Source: Globisporangium splendens
Taxonomy: Eukaryota > Oomycota > Peronosporomycetes > Pythiales > Pythiaceae
DNA: 64,000 nucleotides
NCBI GenBank assembly: GCA_006386115.1
Contig: VFIW01000112.1
Span: 1 to 64,000 of the forward strand
Direction of reading: 5' to 3'
The notes beneath the pieces were generated by a model, which saw only the letters and a list, made by a program, of their open reading frames with translations, ran no database searches and was not told the origin of the DNA. Below are positions 45,000-55,811 of the stretch, one piece after another. The translations under genes and the position numbers were made by a program. Numbering within the stretch: the first letter of the stretch is position 1; every line of letters begins with the position of its first letter.

Positions 45000-47310
45000 T
45001 TAACCCACAGATATCTGACTGGAATGCCTCCTACTCCATTCATCAAGACGGAAAGCAGCCAATTTACCGACAACAGCAGCAATTTTGATGCGCTTGGACG
45101 GCTCAAACGCGATCATTCTGGTGACGAGTTCCCACTGCACATCGCTAAACCCACTGGGTCTGAGTAATGGAACTCCATTCTCCACATTCCTTCGAACTGC
45201 AGCATCCGGGAGTACATTTCCCCAAGGATTCTCGCCACTCACAGCCTCAACGATGCACATACCAAACGCATAAATGTCGGATGGCATGGAGATAGACTCT
45301 CCTTTCAGAACCTCTGGGGATCGCCATCGAGGTGCACCAAGTTCAACAGGTCTCAACGTTTTGGAGCTAGCGACAATCAAACTCAGTCCGAAGTCCGCGA
45401 CTTTGGCTCTGCCGTCGGCCGCTACAAGCAGGTTGTTGCCTTTCAAGTCGCCGTGTATGATATGCCGGTCGTGTAAATACTGCAATCCCAGTGCGACTTC
45501 ATGCAGCTTTTCCCAAGTGAACTGCTGATTGTTGCCCTTTTTCAGGAATGCAGGCAGCGTACCATTCGTGGCATAGTCGCAGACGAAGAAGAGCTGACCG
45601 ATATGGCACGCACCAAGGAAAAGGAGGACATAGGGATGCCGCAGTCGACTCCACACTCGGACTTCCTTCAAGAATTGTTGTCGTGCACCATCATCACCAA
45701 CTGAAAGCATACGCTTTACCACCACGACTGCGCCGTTCATTTTACCATGATACACAGCACCGAACGAACCGTCACTGAATGGTTTCTCATCGCACTCAAC
45801 TTGATACGGCGGCACGAACCAGTCAGCAACGATGACATCGGACGACTCTGGACTGGATCTTGTGAGTTGGTCGTGCAAGCTTTCAATAATTTGCCAATGG
45901 TAGGTGACATCTTCGTCTCTGCTTTTCATGCGGCGGGATAGCATATTGCGCAAGAGTGTCAGCGCGTCCAGTCTCACCCGGTCATTGTTGAAGAGCTCAG
46001 CGATTGCTCCTACATTGCCGCAAGTGTTGCCAAATGACTTGAGCTGCTTTTTCCGATCGTTGACTCTCGTTTCAGACACAATGGAGGTTCGAGGTAGTTC
46101 GAGCGCCGACTCCACTTGATCAATTTCTTCATGAAACCGCAAAATGTCGTCTGCCACTTGGAGGCACAACACAAGACGCGTGACGAAATCGTGCCTCCCA
46201 TGCTTGAGTAGAAATTGGTCAAAGCGTGCGATCACGTCGCTGTATTCATCAAGTGCGGCTCTCTTCTCGGTTACATCGACGTCATGGAGTTGCTGGAAAA
46301 TACCCTGAAGGCGACAGAAGACGCTTGCTCATCTCTTCCGCCTCAAACATAGAGGAGCATCGATCCTGGAGTGTGGCAACTACATTCGGCATCCAGCGGC
46401 TCAGTTTCACAACTGGAAACTGGTTTAGCGCATGATCGCTCGATTCGGAGAGTGCTTTTACTGGAACATCGACAGTAGTCAGCTCTGGCTTTTTGACTAC
46501 AGGTTGGACTGCTGTTGTATCCTCGGCTGGCTCTGCACGCTCAGTTGAACGGGAATGACCAGGCTGCCCCCTATATTGCAGTGAGGACTCGTTGTCGGGA
46601 CTTGGTTGGTGTGCAGATAGACGCAATTGAGTCAGGACTTCTACAACGTGTGTGTGGCCGTTCTGAGAGGCAATATCCAGAGCTGTTTCTCCGTCTTTGT
46701 CCTTCTCGTTCACGATCGCGCCTACCTCGACCAGTGCACGTACAGCATCCACGTGTCCGTTCCATGCAGCATAAAACAACGCAGACCTCCCGAAATTGCT
46801 CTCCTAATAGTTCACGGATGCACCCAACTCGACCAGTGCTCGTACAGCACCTGTGTATCCAGGCTCAGCAGCATAAAACAACGCTGACCTCCCGAAATTG
46901 CTATCCTTATCGTTCACTAATGCGCCCAACTCGACCAGCGCTCGAACAGCATACGCGTGTCCTTTCAAAGTAGCATAAAACAACGCTGTCGTGCCATTAT
47001 TGTTCTTCACGTTCACGGATGCGCCTGACTCGACCAGCACTCGAATAGCATCCACGTGCCCATTGCGAGCAGCATAAAATAGAGACGTCGAACCCCATTT
47101 GTCTTTTTTGTTTACAGATGCGCCGGAGTTGAGCAGCAATCGCAGCATACCGACATCACCTCTGTCTGCGCCTCAAAAAAGCGCCGTCCAACCATCTTCG
47201 TCTTCTTCGTCAACCGCTAATCCGAGCGCAAGACACTGACGGACGCCATCTGCGTCTCCTGCTTTTGCAGCGCGGAGTAAATTGCTAGTCTTCGTGGCTC
47301 TGCTCGCCAT
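45000..47310 (-). pseudogene. Ankyrin-repeat TKL kinase (family B) with three lesions
   Basis: Reading minus from the ATG at 47310 (MASRATKTSNLLRAAKAGDA) gives about five ankyrin repeats (GxTALFYAARNGHVDAIRVLVESGASVN type), a Ser/Pro linker, the helical kinase-associated region (NQFPVVKLSRWMPNVVATLQ) and a complete kinase domain: GSFGAV loop, VVVK, HGDLKGNN, DFG, SPEVLKG. The frame is broken by TGA at 47173-47175, TAG at 46804-46806 (where the sister repeat reads D-K), and a 2-bp loss near 46320 (AAGCGTCTTC against AAGCGCGTCTTC in the copy at 48490). The kinase half itself remains open for 411 codons from 46235 but has no ATG near its start. Either a young pseudogene or, less likely, three assembly errors. 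Non-RD loop (HGD). The family is cytosolic and regulatory. Confidence 0.85.
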
Positions 47311-48489
47311 CGTCTCCGCCAATTGAGGAATGAAAGCCAACCCCTCTCAACAGACCTTCACCCTCGAAGCAGATCCCAGGCGAGCTTAGGTGATTCCAAA
47401 ATACAGTAAGAAACGACGGTACCACCACAGTGGGAACAACACTACCCATCGATCTTTGAATCCAGAAATTAACACAGCATCCTTCGGGTTTGAGTGCAGA
47501 CTAGAGAAAATCCAGGAGCGAAAGCCTGCTGTAAATCTGTTGTGTGGCTAAAACCACATTGTACATCAGTACCCTGCAATGGCAGCACAGTTAACTATAT
47601 ACAATTTCCAGCGAGGAAGACTACTGCATACTGATTCTATCGAACGTTGACAGACATGAAAAGATGGATCTTTTGGTGGACGAGACAGAAGTGTAGCCAG
47701 TTGGTGATAAGGGCGGTTTTCTTCGGTACCTATTATTTATCTATTGACGATCCTTTGGGGAAACAGAGGTACCCAGAGCACCCACTTGCTTTCTCTTCGC
47801 AAACCACTTCAACACACGCAAACGGCTGTGTTCAGTCGAGACGTCAGGACTCCAGCACCCAACCGTCTTCTTCTGAATGTAGTATCAAGCTGTGATCTAA
47901 CGCGTCGGTAAGCAGTGCGTGCGACCACGCACGACCGCAACCACAAGCGCAAGTGGTGGCACAAGTGGCTCTTCTTCCACTTTCTTCCACAATGGCGCGA
48001 GACGATCACGACAACGCGCCTCGCAGGAATTCTCGCGGCTTTTCAAACAGCACAAGAAGCTAGCAACGCTCCCTACCATGTGCATTCCAGAAGAAGCTGT
48101 GTACGCGCATCCCAACATGAAATTCCGAAGTGAAAAGGCTATCGTGCCATCGTGCTTTGGAAACACAGCTTGCCATTGTCCCGCGTGCATTGGCCTGAAG
48201 TCTGACAGCATCACTGACTCTGAATCGAGCAAGTTTAGCGTCACGTCAGGTTTTGGCTGAAGGCAACTTTCATGGACTGACAGGCATTTGTTTCTGCCTT
48301 ACATTCATTAAATACCGATGAAAACGTCTAATAATCACCTGTGCGTCAACCCACCTCATGTTACTTTTTATCTACTAGCATACAAGTACACAATGTACAT
48401 TCTCACTCGTGAAAATTAGCAACGAGCACTCGTTGCTAAAATGAAAGATGATGACGCCAAAGAATCGCTCTGTTTTCGTGTTGTCTGAC
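47311..48489. other. Spacer between family B kinases, with a duplicated segment
   Basis: About 1.2 kb. Parts of 47650-47940 resemble 53245-53340 and 54010-54110 in the same orientation (shared CTTTTGGTGGACG, GAGACGT and AACGCGTCG blocks). A plus-strand frame 47919-48260 ends with ACHCPACIGLK, but is not supported further. Confidence 0.4.
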
Positions 48490-51400
48490 TCAGACTCTCA
48501 GACCTGAAAACTTCAAATCTAGTTCCTCTAAGCGGAAATCGTTTAGCGTGTCAACGATGGCAGCAATCTTGATACGCTTGGACTGTTCATGCGCACTCAT
48601 CTTGGTTACTAGCTCCCATTGAGAGTCACTGAACCCGACAGGTCTGAGTAATGGAACTCCATTCTTCACATTCCTTCGAACTGCAGCGTCCAGGAGCGCA
48701 TTTCCCCATGGGTACTCACCACTCACAGCCTCAATGATGCACATTCCAAACGCGAAAATGTCAGATGCCATGGAGATAGACTCTCCTTTCAGAACCTCTG
48801 GGGCTCGCCATCGCGGTGCGTCAAGTTTTTCGGGCTTCACCGTTGTGGAACTTGCGATAATCAGGCTAAGTCCAAAATCTGCTAGTTTGGCTGTGCCGTC
48901 GGCTGCTACAAGCAGGTTGTTGCCCTTCAAGTCACCGTGAATAATTCGCAAGCTGTGCAAATACTGCAATCCCAGCGCGACTTCATGCAACGTTCTCCAT
49001 GTCATCTGCCGATTGTCACCTTTCTTCAAAAATTCAGGCAGTGTGCCATTCTTTGCATACTCACAGACGAAGAAGAACTTGCCAACGTGGCACGCACCAA
49101 GAAAAGGGAGTACTTGAGGATGCCGCAATCGACTCCAGACTTGGACTTCCTTCAAAAACTGCGCTCGTGCACCATCGTCAAATGTGAGCGCCTGCTTGAC
49201 TACGACGTCTGCACCATTCATTTTCGCCAGATACACTGCACCAAACGAACCTTGACTGAACGGTCTTTCATTGCACTCAACTTGGTAAGGTGGCACAAAC
49301 CAATCCGCAACGACGACATCTGGAGGCTGGGAAATGGAGCTCGTGAGTTGCTTTTCAAGGGTTGTAATAATCCCCCAGTAGTCGTTGACACAACTTGATT
49401 TGCTTCTTGTGCGCCGAGTCAACGCATTGCGCAGGAGTGTTATAGCATCAAGTCTTGCTCGGTCATTCGATATGTGGACATCGATTATTTCACTGTCATC
49501 ACAGATATCTCTGAACGTTTTGAGCAGCTGCTGTTGGTCCTCCTCTATCGTTTGACGGGATATTGAGCTCTGAGGTAAGTCCAGCGCAGACTCAACTTGA
49601 TCAATGTCTTCGTGGAACTGCAAAATGTCCTCTGTCATTTCGAGGCACAACACAAGACGTGTGACGAAATCGTGTCTCCCGTTCCCAAGCATAAATTGAT
49701 CAAAGCGTGCAATCACGTCGCTGTATTGCCGAAGAGCGATTTTGTTTTCGATCTCGTCAACGTCATGGAGTTGCTGGAAAATACCCTGAAGGCGACAGAA
49801 GACGCGCTTGCTCATCTCTTCCGCCTCAAACACGGAGGAGCATCGATCCTGGAGTGTGGCAACTACATTCGGCAGCACTCGACTGAGTTTCACGACGAGA
49901 AATTGGTTCAATACATGATCTTTTGCACCCTGCCATTCTGTTACTGCATCGTGGTGAGTAGACATCGCCGACGACATCGCTTCGAGAGGGACTGCCGTTG
50001 TGCTCTTGTTAGGATATTCGCGCTCAGCTGATTTTGAATGACAGATATTACCCTGATTTTGAAGAGAGGGATCAGTGCAAACAGGAGAACCATTTGCTTC
50101 AATCAATCTTCTGGTCTCTTCGTGAACACGACGAGCTTCTTCAGACTGCTTCTCTGCTTCTTCCTTAGCACGAGCAGTCTCTGTCATAGCAGCTTCAACA
50201 TCAGTTTTCCCTTGAATATGATCTTCGTAAGAAACATCCGCAGACACTGTAATTCCTGCTTGCTGTAATTTCTTTTCGACCTTCAGCAGTCGACGCAGCA
50301 GTATGACCTGATCGCCATCCAAATTTGCAACTTTAACCATCGTTGGAGCTTCTTCTCTTTGGCGAATTGACCGGCGTCTCTTCAGCTTTTCGACTTCAGC
50401 TTGCAAAGCACGAATCTTCTCATCGTACGAATTAGTACCGTCTAAGAAAGCGTTGATACTGTTGTAATCAATGCCATTTTCAGACATTTTCTTTCGGACC
50501 TCGTCGTGGGGCATACCCTCCAAAACCATATTCCGGTATTCACCAAAAATACTCGAAGCATGGGACATGTGGGCGTTTGTCGATTCTTCTTGAATACGGC
50601 GATTTGCTTCAATCAACTTTCTGGCCTCTTCGTGAGCACGACGAGCTTCTTCAGACTGCTTCTCTGCTTCTCCCTTTGCACGAGCAGCCTCTGCCATTGC
50701 AGCTTCAACAGCAGCTTTTCCTTGAATTTGCTCTTCGAGTGCGGCGGCCATAGCTGCTTCAGCCTTTTGACGAGCTTCCTCAAGTAATGCTCTCGCTTCT
50801 TCTTCAGCTCGCGCGGCAATGTGACTAGCTTCATCAGCTGCCATTTGGGCTGCCAACTTAATCTGTCCCATTTCGTCGTTCATTACACCTGACCTGTTGA
50901 GGTTATGTCCGAGACATCCGCGCTCTTGGTCTTGTTGGTACGCCTTGGCCTTGTTGATGTATTCGAGCGAGAGTGTGAGAACGGCTCCAGACGAACGACT
51001 TCCCAACGCCAATGGGTACTTCTTCACTTTCTTCGTCATGTTTGGAAGCGACTTCAAAGGAATCGTAAGCGCTGCAATCAGCGTCGATGCGCGGAAGATG
51101 TGCTCGTCAAAGATACGAACTTCCACCACCATATCTTCATTCGGTGCCTCAAAGGAAGCCGAGTTATCCTGCTTCCAAACAGGAGATCGTTGACCCTTGA
51201 CGATAGATGTCTTGAACGTCTCGTGACCCATAGTGATCTCACAAATGGCATTCACAGTGCTGCCTTCCTTGGTCAAGTTCGTAGCGGATACCACAGCGAC
51301 GTGCACAACAGGAGTCGAGAAAGTCTCGTAGTTGAACTGCGACAAACGACCGTTTGCATTGCGGTCGAGGAACGTTTGGGATCCATCGAGAGAAATACTG

Positions 51401-52680
51401 TCGGTACGTTGAGTGCGCAGTGCCTTTGCTTCGCGCAACGATTCCGTTGGGTTTTGGGTGCGGTTCACAGTCTTCGACGCATCAATGGCAAGTTTAATCG
51501 CATCCATCCACCCCTTCTTGTCTGATTCGGACGTGCATGCCATAACCAAACGGCGGTCATCGACGCGCAGTTCCAACAAATAATTTGCCATCACACTTGG
51601 GGATTTGCACACAACATCATGCGTCGCAGCGAGTGAGCGAACAGTGCAGCGATGGTCCATGAAGCTCAGTTCACCTCGTGACGTCGTCGAACTTGGGTTC
51701 TTGAAATATTCAATCTTGGACACACTGACCACAAAGTATCGAGACTTCCAGTTACGCATCACTCTTCCTTGCTTGTACATGCACCCCTCCTTGATCATCG
51801 CGGCTTGGTTGTCCATAATCAGTTGCGCAATGGACTTGCTATCGTCTGCGTCGTTGCCTTCATCCTTCACAATACGCCGACTATTCATCAAGTGTTGCTT
51901 CACATGGGACGTGGATTCACGAATGCGGAACGACTCCGAGTGGCGAGAGTTAACGCGGTGTACATCGGCAATCTTGTCCTTCGGAACGAACTGCAGCGTC
52001 TTCGGCGGAGGCGCATTTCGGAGGACAGTCATCACTTCCGTGTACGGCATACAAAGCACTTCAATGTCGTTCACCTTGAACAAAATATCTCCCTCAGTGA
52101 TCATGCCGCTCATCTTCGCCTGCCCTTTCAAGGCACGCACGACGGCACCATCAATACCGTATCGCACAGCTTCTTCCAAGTTCAACCCCATCGGACCTTC
52201 ATCAAACACAACCGCATACGTCGTGAGCTGGGTATCGAAATTGAATTCCTTGTTCAATTTCATCTTCTCACGGACCACCTCTTGACGTCGTTCTTCATCA
52301 ATCTCGAACAAGATTGCAAGCGGTCGAGGCAACTTACGAATCAAATCAATCGCATCGGAGAAGCCCATGTTGTCGACGCTCTTTCCTCCAATGGCGACAA
52401 TCAAATCTCCAGCTTGTACTTTATTTTCCAGCAACGGATTGTCGATGTTATCGATACTCAAACCGTGGATGATCACACCCTTTTTCGGCGGCATGAGCTT
52501 CACACCAAGTTTCTCCTTCGCCGGCAGCTCGATTGCAACGACACGGGGCGAGTTGTCGCCTCTGCTGCGTTTGCTCACCGTGCTTTGTTCATCTTCCCGT
52601 CGTTCCAATCCACATGCGCGACACACATCCGCGTTCTCATCCTCGTTCAGATATTCACACGCTTTACACGTCCACGCCAT
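48490..52680 (-). CDS. RanBP2 zinc finger-PDZ-PDZ-PH-C2-coiled coil-TKL kinase chimera (family B, intact)
   Basis: One uninterrupted exon, 1396 residues. Order: RanBP2-type zinc finger (W3, cysteines 5, 8, 20, 23); PDZ 1 (about 46-128, KLGVKL loop); PDZ 2 (about 154-233, MGLNL); PH domain (about 296-400, with W391 near its end); C2 domain (about 457-575); Ala/Glu-rich coiled coil (605-700); a WASH-subunit CCDC53-like motif (MVLEGMPHDEVRKKM, about 718-732); a second coiled coil (753-805); a diverged copy of 651-693 at 821-863; a linker; the family B kinase-associated helical region (920-1120); the kinase domain (1141-1385) with GSFGAV, K1162, E1178, HGDLKGNN (D1250), DFG 1268-1270 and APEV. 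PH and C2 point to membrane lipid recruitment, PDZ to binding of protein C-termini, the kinase to Ser/Thr phosphorylation. The kinase half is about as close to the ankyrin-kinase at 45000 as a young duplicate. Confidence 0.9.
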   Translation of the reverse strand: MAWTCKACEYLNEDENADVCRACGLERREDEQSTVSKRSRGDNSPRVVAIELPAKEKLGVKLMPPKKGVIIHGLSIDNIDNPLLENKVQAGDLIVAIGGKSVDNMGFSDAIDLIRKLPRPLAILFEIDEERRQEVVREKMKLNKEFNFDTQLTTYAVVFDEGPMGLNLEEAVRYGIDGAVVRALKGQAKMSGMITEGDILFKVNDIEVLCMPYTEVMTVLRNAPPPKTLQFVPKDKIADVHRVNSRHSESFRIRESTSHVKQHLMNSRRIVKDEGNDADDSKSIAQLIMDNQAAMIKEGCMYKQGRVMRNWKSRYFVVSVSKIEYFKNPSSTTSRGELSFMDHRCTVRSLAATHDVVCKSPSVMANYLLELRVDDRRLVMACTSESDKKGWMDAIKLAIDASKTVNRTQNPTESLREAKALRTQRTDSISLDGSQTFLDRNANGRLSQFNYETFSTPVVHVAVVSATNLTKEGSTVNAICEITMGHETFKTSIVKGQRSPVWKQDNSASFEAPNEDMVVEVRIFDEHIFRASTLIAALTIPLKSLPNMTKKVKKYPLALGSRSSGAVLTLSLEYINKAKAYQQDQERGCLGHNLNRSGVMNDEMGQIKLAAQMAADEASHIAARAEEEARALLEEARQKAEAAMAAALEEQIQGKAAVEAAMAEAARAKGEAEKQSEEARRAHEEARKLIEANRRIQEESTNAHMSHASSIFGEYRNMVLEGMPHDEVRKKMSENGIDYNSINAFLDGTNSYDEKIRALQAEVEKLKRRRSIRQREEAPTMVKVANLDGDQVILLRRLLKVEKKLQQAGITVSADVSYEDHIQGKTDVEAAMTETARAKEEAEKQSEEARRVHEETRRLIEANGSPVCTDPSLQNQGNICHSKSAEREYPNKSTTAVPLEAMSSAMSTHHDAVTEWQGAKDHVLNQFLVVKLSRVLPNVVATLQDRCSSVFEAEEMSKRVFCRLQGIFQQLHDVDEIENKIALRQYSDVIARFDQFMLGNGRHDFVTRLVLCLEMTEDILQFHEDIDQVESALDLPQSSISRQTIEEDQQQLLKTFRDICDDSEIIDVHISNDRARLDAITLLRNALTRRTRSKSSCVNDYWGIITTLEKQLTSSISQPPDVVVADWFVPPYQVECNERPFSQGSFGAVYLAKMNGADVVVKQALTFDDGARAQFLKEVQVWSRLRHPQVLPFLGACHVGKFFFVCEYAKNGTLPEFLKKGDNRQMTWRTLHEVALGLQYLHSLRIIHGDLKGNNLLVAADGTAKLADFGLSLIIASSTTVKPEKLDAPRWRAPEVLKGESISMASDIFAFGMCIIEAVSGEYPWGNALLDAAVRRNVKNGVPLLRPVGFSDSQWELVTKMSAHEQSKRIKIAAIVDTLNDFRLEELDLKFSGLRV

Positions 52681-54504
52681 CGTCGCCTTGCTTTTTTCTC
52701 TTCTCCTTCCTTACTCAGAGATGAGCAAGTGTGCTTCCACTCAAGATCCCCACCCTATCAAATCCAGCACCCAAAGAGTGAGAAAGTTTAACATTTGTTC
52801 AACTGTTGATTACAAGTCGCCCCCTACACTCTAGCGCTACTGCACCATCCAGGACCGTGAATGCTAGCATACCCGACACGCGTGGCGCAGTGCAGTATGA
52901 ACAGAGCACCGACTTCTTTTCTCATTCCACAACAACAGCAAAGAATGAACGCACCTTTCGCAGGTTTTCAGTTAGTCAAAGAGTCCCACTTCCCCTCTCG
53001 ATAGCGCCTATCGGGGGACGTCTATACAGGGGGGAAGAGTGAGAGATAGAATGACTTACACACACACGCGGTTCTTCTCCTTCCTTCCTTCCTTCGGTAC
53101 TTTGTTGGCGCACTCACCGGGCTTCTCCCTTTGCGCCGCTCGCGTTTTTTCTGTATAAAGTGAGCTCTGGAGGGCAAAATGCAGGTGTGTGGCCAGAGAG
53201 AGTGAAAACAACTATCTCATTTTTGAATATTTTCTTCCATTAGTAGATGAACCTTTTGGTGGACGTGGCAGAGATTAGTACCACCCATGGTACCAAAACA
53301 AAAGGAAGGGCGGGTTTCTTCAGTTCGCAGAATTATCCGAGCGAATTATTTCCAAGCACGGTCTTTTCTAGCATTTTCTTATGTTTGTCGATGGAAACAC
53401 AAACAAATGCAATTGTGCAGCTCTCTGATTCCCTAGAAGTCCTGCTTTCCATATTGAAGTACGGAATACAAGATTTTAAAATACAGTGCAGGTGATTCAT
53501 TGCCACTTCAGCCAAACCGACAAAGAAGCATCTGTGTGGACCAAGTGCACCAAATTGACATGGGTGCGTTGGGGTGCAGTCGGACTGTACCTTTCAATGA
53601 TTCCACGCAAACCATAATTCGCCAAGCTTTCTGTGATACTAAACGTGCAGAGTGGTGGTATAGTTAGCATGAGGTTACTTGACTCTTCTGAACCCATGCT
53701 AGTCTTGAGAAAATGGACAGCTGCAAGAGCAATGAAATTTGGAATCTCCCCTCTTTTGAATCCTTCTACATTCGAATACTCTTTATAATCTGTTTGTGTA
53801 TGTATCATTTTTTTCATAGTGAAAAGCGCCAAATTTGATGTCGTTCCTTTCATTTCTATTAGATACAAATGGATGCAGAACAGAGGAATGTACCTTTTTT
53901 CATTGAAATGTACAACTGCCAGAAATTCCACTGCATCCACTCTATCTCCATGCGTTTGTTAGAAAGAGCCTCGCAAACCACGTCACCCACCGCAAGTCAT
54001 CATGAACGCTTGTATGCAGTAGAGACGTTTGGACCCCAATAGCATCCTATCAAGTGATGACCCAACGCGTCGCAGTAAGCAGCATACAGTGAGACCCGCA
54101 CGGCCACATTCATATCCAAATTGGTGGTGACTCTTCTCTCACTGTGATGCAAGCGATCAGGACAAAGCGCATCCCATCGGCAAATGCGTTGCTGGCACAG
54201 ACCTCAGGGGAGCTGGGTGCGTCTATGAAGGAGGAGAACGAATGCACAAATACAAGACTAACTGCAAACGCTCGGAATGGAATCATCGACGTTGCTAAAG
54301 CATCGAATGAAACGAATGCAGGCACCAACCACATTGGCATTGTCACGAATTCCTCCCTTCCGCGTTGCGGGTCAGACAGAGCATCTCCATTCAACACAAC
54401 ATCCAGAAATCACCAACAAGGAGGCAGCATCAGGTGCAAATAACTCATTATTTGCTGAGAGTGTGCGATTGAAAAGAATACCTGGAGAGTGATACCATGA
54501 ATTG
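52681..54504. other. Promoter side of the chimera and duplicated flank
   Basis: About 1.8 kb. The first 500 bp upstream of the chimera start (minus strand) must hold its promoter. From 53245 the sequence shares blocks with 47650-47940, interrupted by about 0.7 kb of unrelated AT-rich DNA (53500-54000). No gene supported; the frame 54144-54443 has no recognised domain. Confidence 0.4.
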
Positions 54505-55811
54505 AACCAATTTCTGATCGTCAAACTCAGTCGAGTGCTGCCGAACGCAATTATCACACGCTCCAGGATCGTTGCTCCTCCATGCTGGAGGTATAAGTGA
54601 TGAGGAAGCGCGTCTTTTGCAGTATTGAGCGCATCTTCCAGCACCTTCATGACGACAGTGTGTTCAGCGAAGTAGCTGCGCTGAAGCAATACAGTTAGGT
54701 GATTGCACGCTTCCACGATTTACTACTCAAGCACGGGAAACACGATTTCACCACACGCCTTGTGTTGTGCATTCAAGTGACCGAGGACATTTCGCGGTTC
54801 CACGAGGATACAGACCAAGTCGAGTGTGTTTTGGGCCAACCGCAGAGCTCAATCTCGCTTGAAACGAGAGAAGATGATCAACAGAAGCTGCTCAAAGCAT
54901 TCGAAGATATCCGCGGTGATAGTGAGGGGATCGCACTCCACATCGTAAATGATCGAGCGAAGCTTGACGCACTGACACTCCTGTGCTACGTATTAGTTCG
55001 CCGCAGAGATAGCAGACGCAACAATGTCAACTACTATTGACAAATACTCGAGCGACTTGACGAGCAACTCTCAAGATCCTGCTCAAAGTCGACAGATGTC
55101 AACGTCACCGAGTGGTTTGTGCCACCTCAGCAAGGGGAAGATGTGGTCAAACGGGTGCTCTCACATGACAATGGTGCACGCGCGCAATTCTCGAAGGAAG
55201 CACACGTTTGGAGTCAATTGCAGCACCCTCTCGAACTCCCTTTTCTCGGTGCCTGTCGCATTGACTAGCTCTTCTTTGTGTGCGATTCTGCCATGAATAG
55301 CACGCTTCGTGAATTTCTGAAGACAAGCGACAACCGGCAGTTGACGTGGGGAAACTGCACGAGATTGCACTCGGATTATAGAATCTCCACAACCGACAAA
55401 TTATCCACGGTGACTTGAGGGACAACAACTAGCTCGAAGGGTCGAGCACAGTCAAACTCGCGAATTTTGGGCTGAGCTTGATCGTCGCCAGTTCCACAAC
55501 AATGAAACCCGAAAAACACGGGGCGTCGAGATGGAGTGCCCAGAGGTTTTAAAAGGCGACTCCATCTCCTTGACATCCGGCATTTGTGCAATTGGCATGC
55601 GCATTGCTGAGTTCGTGAGTGGCAAGTATCCATTTGGAAATGCATTTCTTGACGTCGCAGTGTGCAGATATGTGAACAAGGAACTACCCCAGCGACACCT
55701 AGCGGATGTAATGACGCTCAATGGGAGCTGGTCACAGAGATGAGCGTGTACGAGCAATCCGAGCGCATTCAGATCGCTGCTGTCGTCGAAGAACTGAACA
55801 ATTGCCACTGA
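54505..55811 (+). pseudogene. Decayed family B kinase lacking its glycine loop
   Basis: Plus-strand homology begins with LNQFLIVKLSRVLPN (about 54505), passes through shifted frames to ARFHDLLLKHGKHDFTTRLV (54699-55040, 113 open codons) and the kinase domain. The stretch from PPYQVE to the lysine strand is shortened to PPQQGEDVVKRV, so the whole ATP-binding glycine loop is deleted. Later parts (PFLGACRID, REFLKTSDNRQLTW, AQWELVTEMSVYEQS) are separated by many stop codons and frame changes; the HGDLKGNN loop reads HGDL-stop. Clearly non-functional and older than the lesions in the copy at 45000-47310. It lies opposite in orientation to the other two family B members. Confidence 0.85.

Noticed and set aside
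51769..52791. 340-codon plus-strand frame over the PDZ/PH part of the chimera
   Set aside because: Antisense shadow of a clearly domain-coding minus-strand gene.
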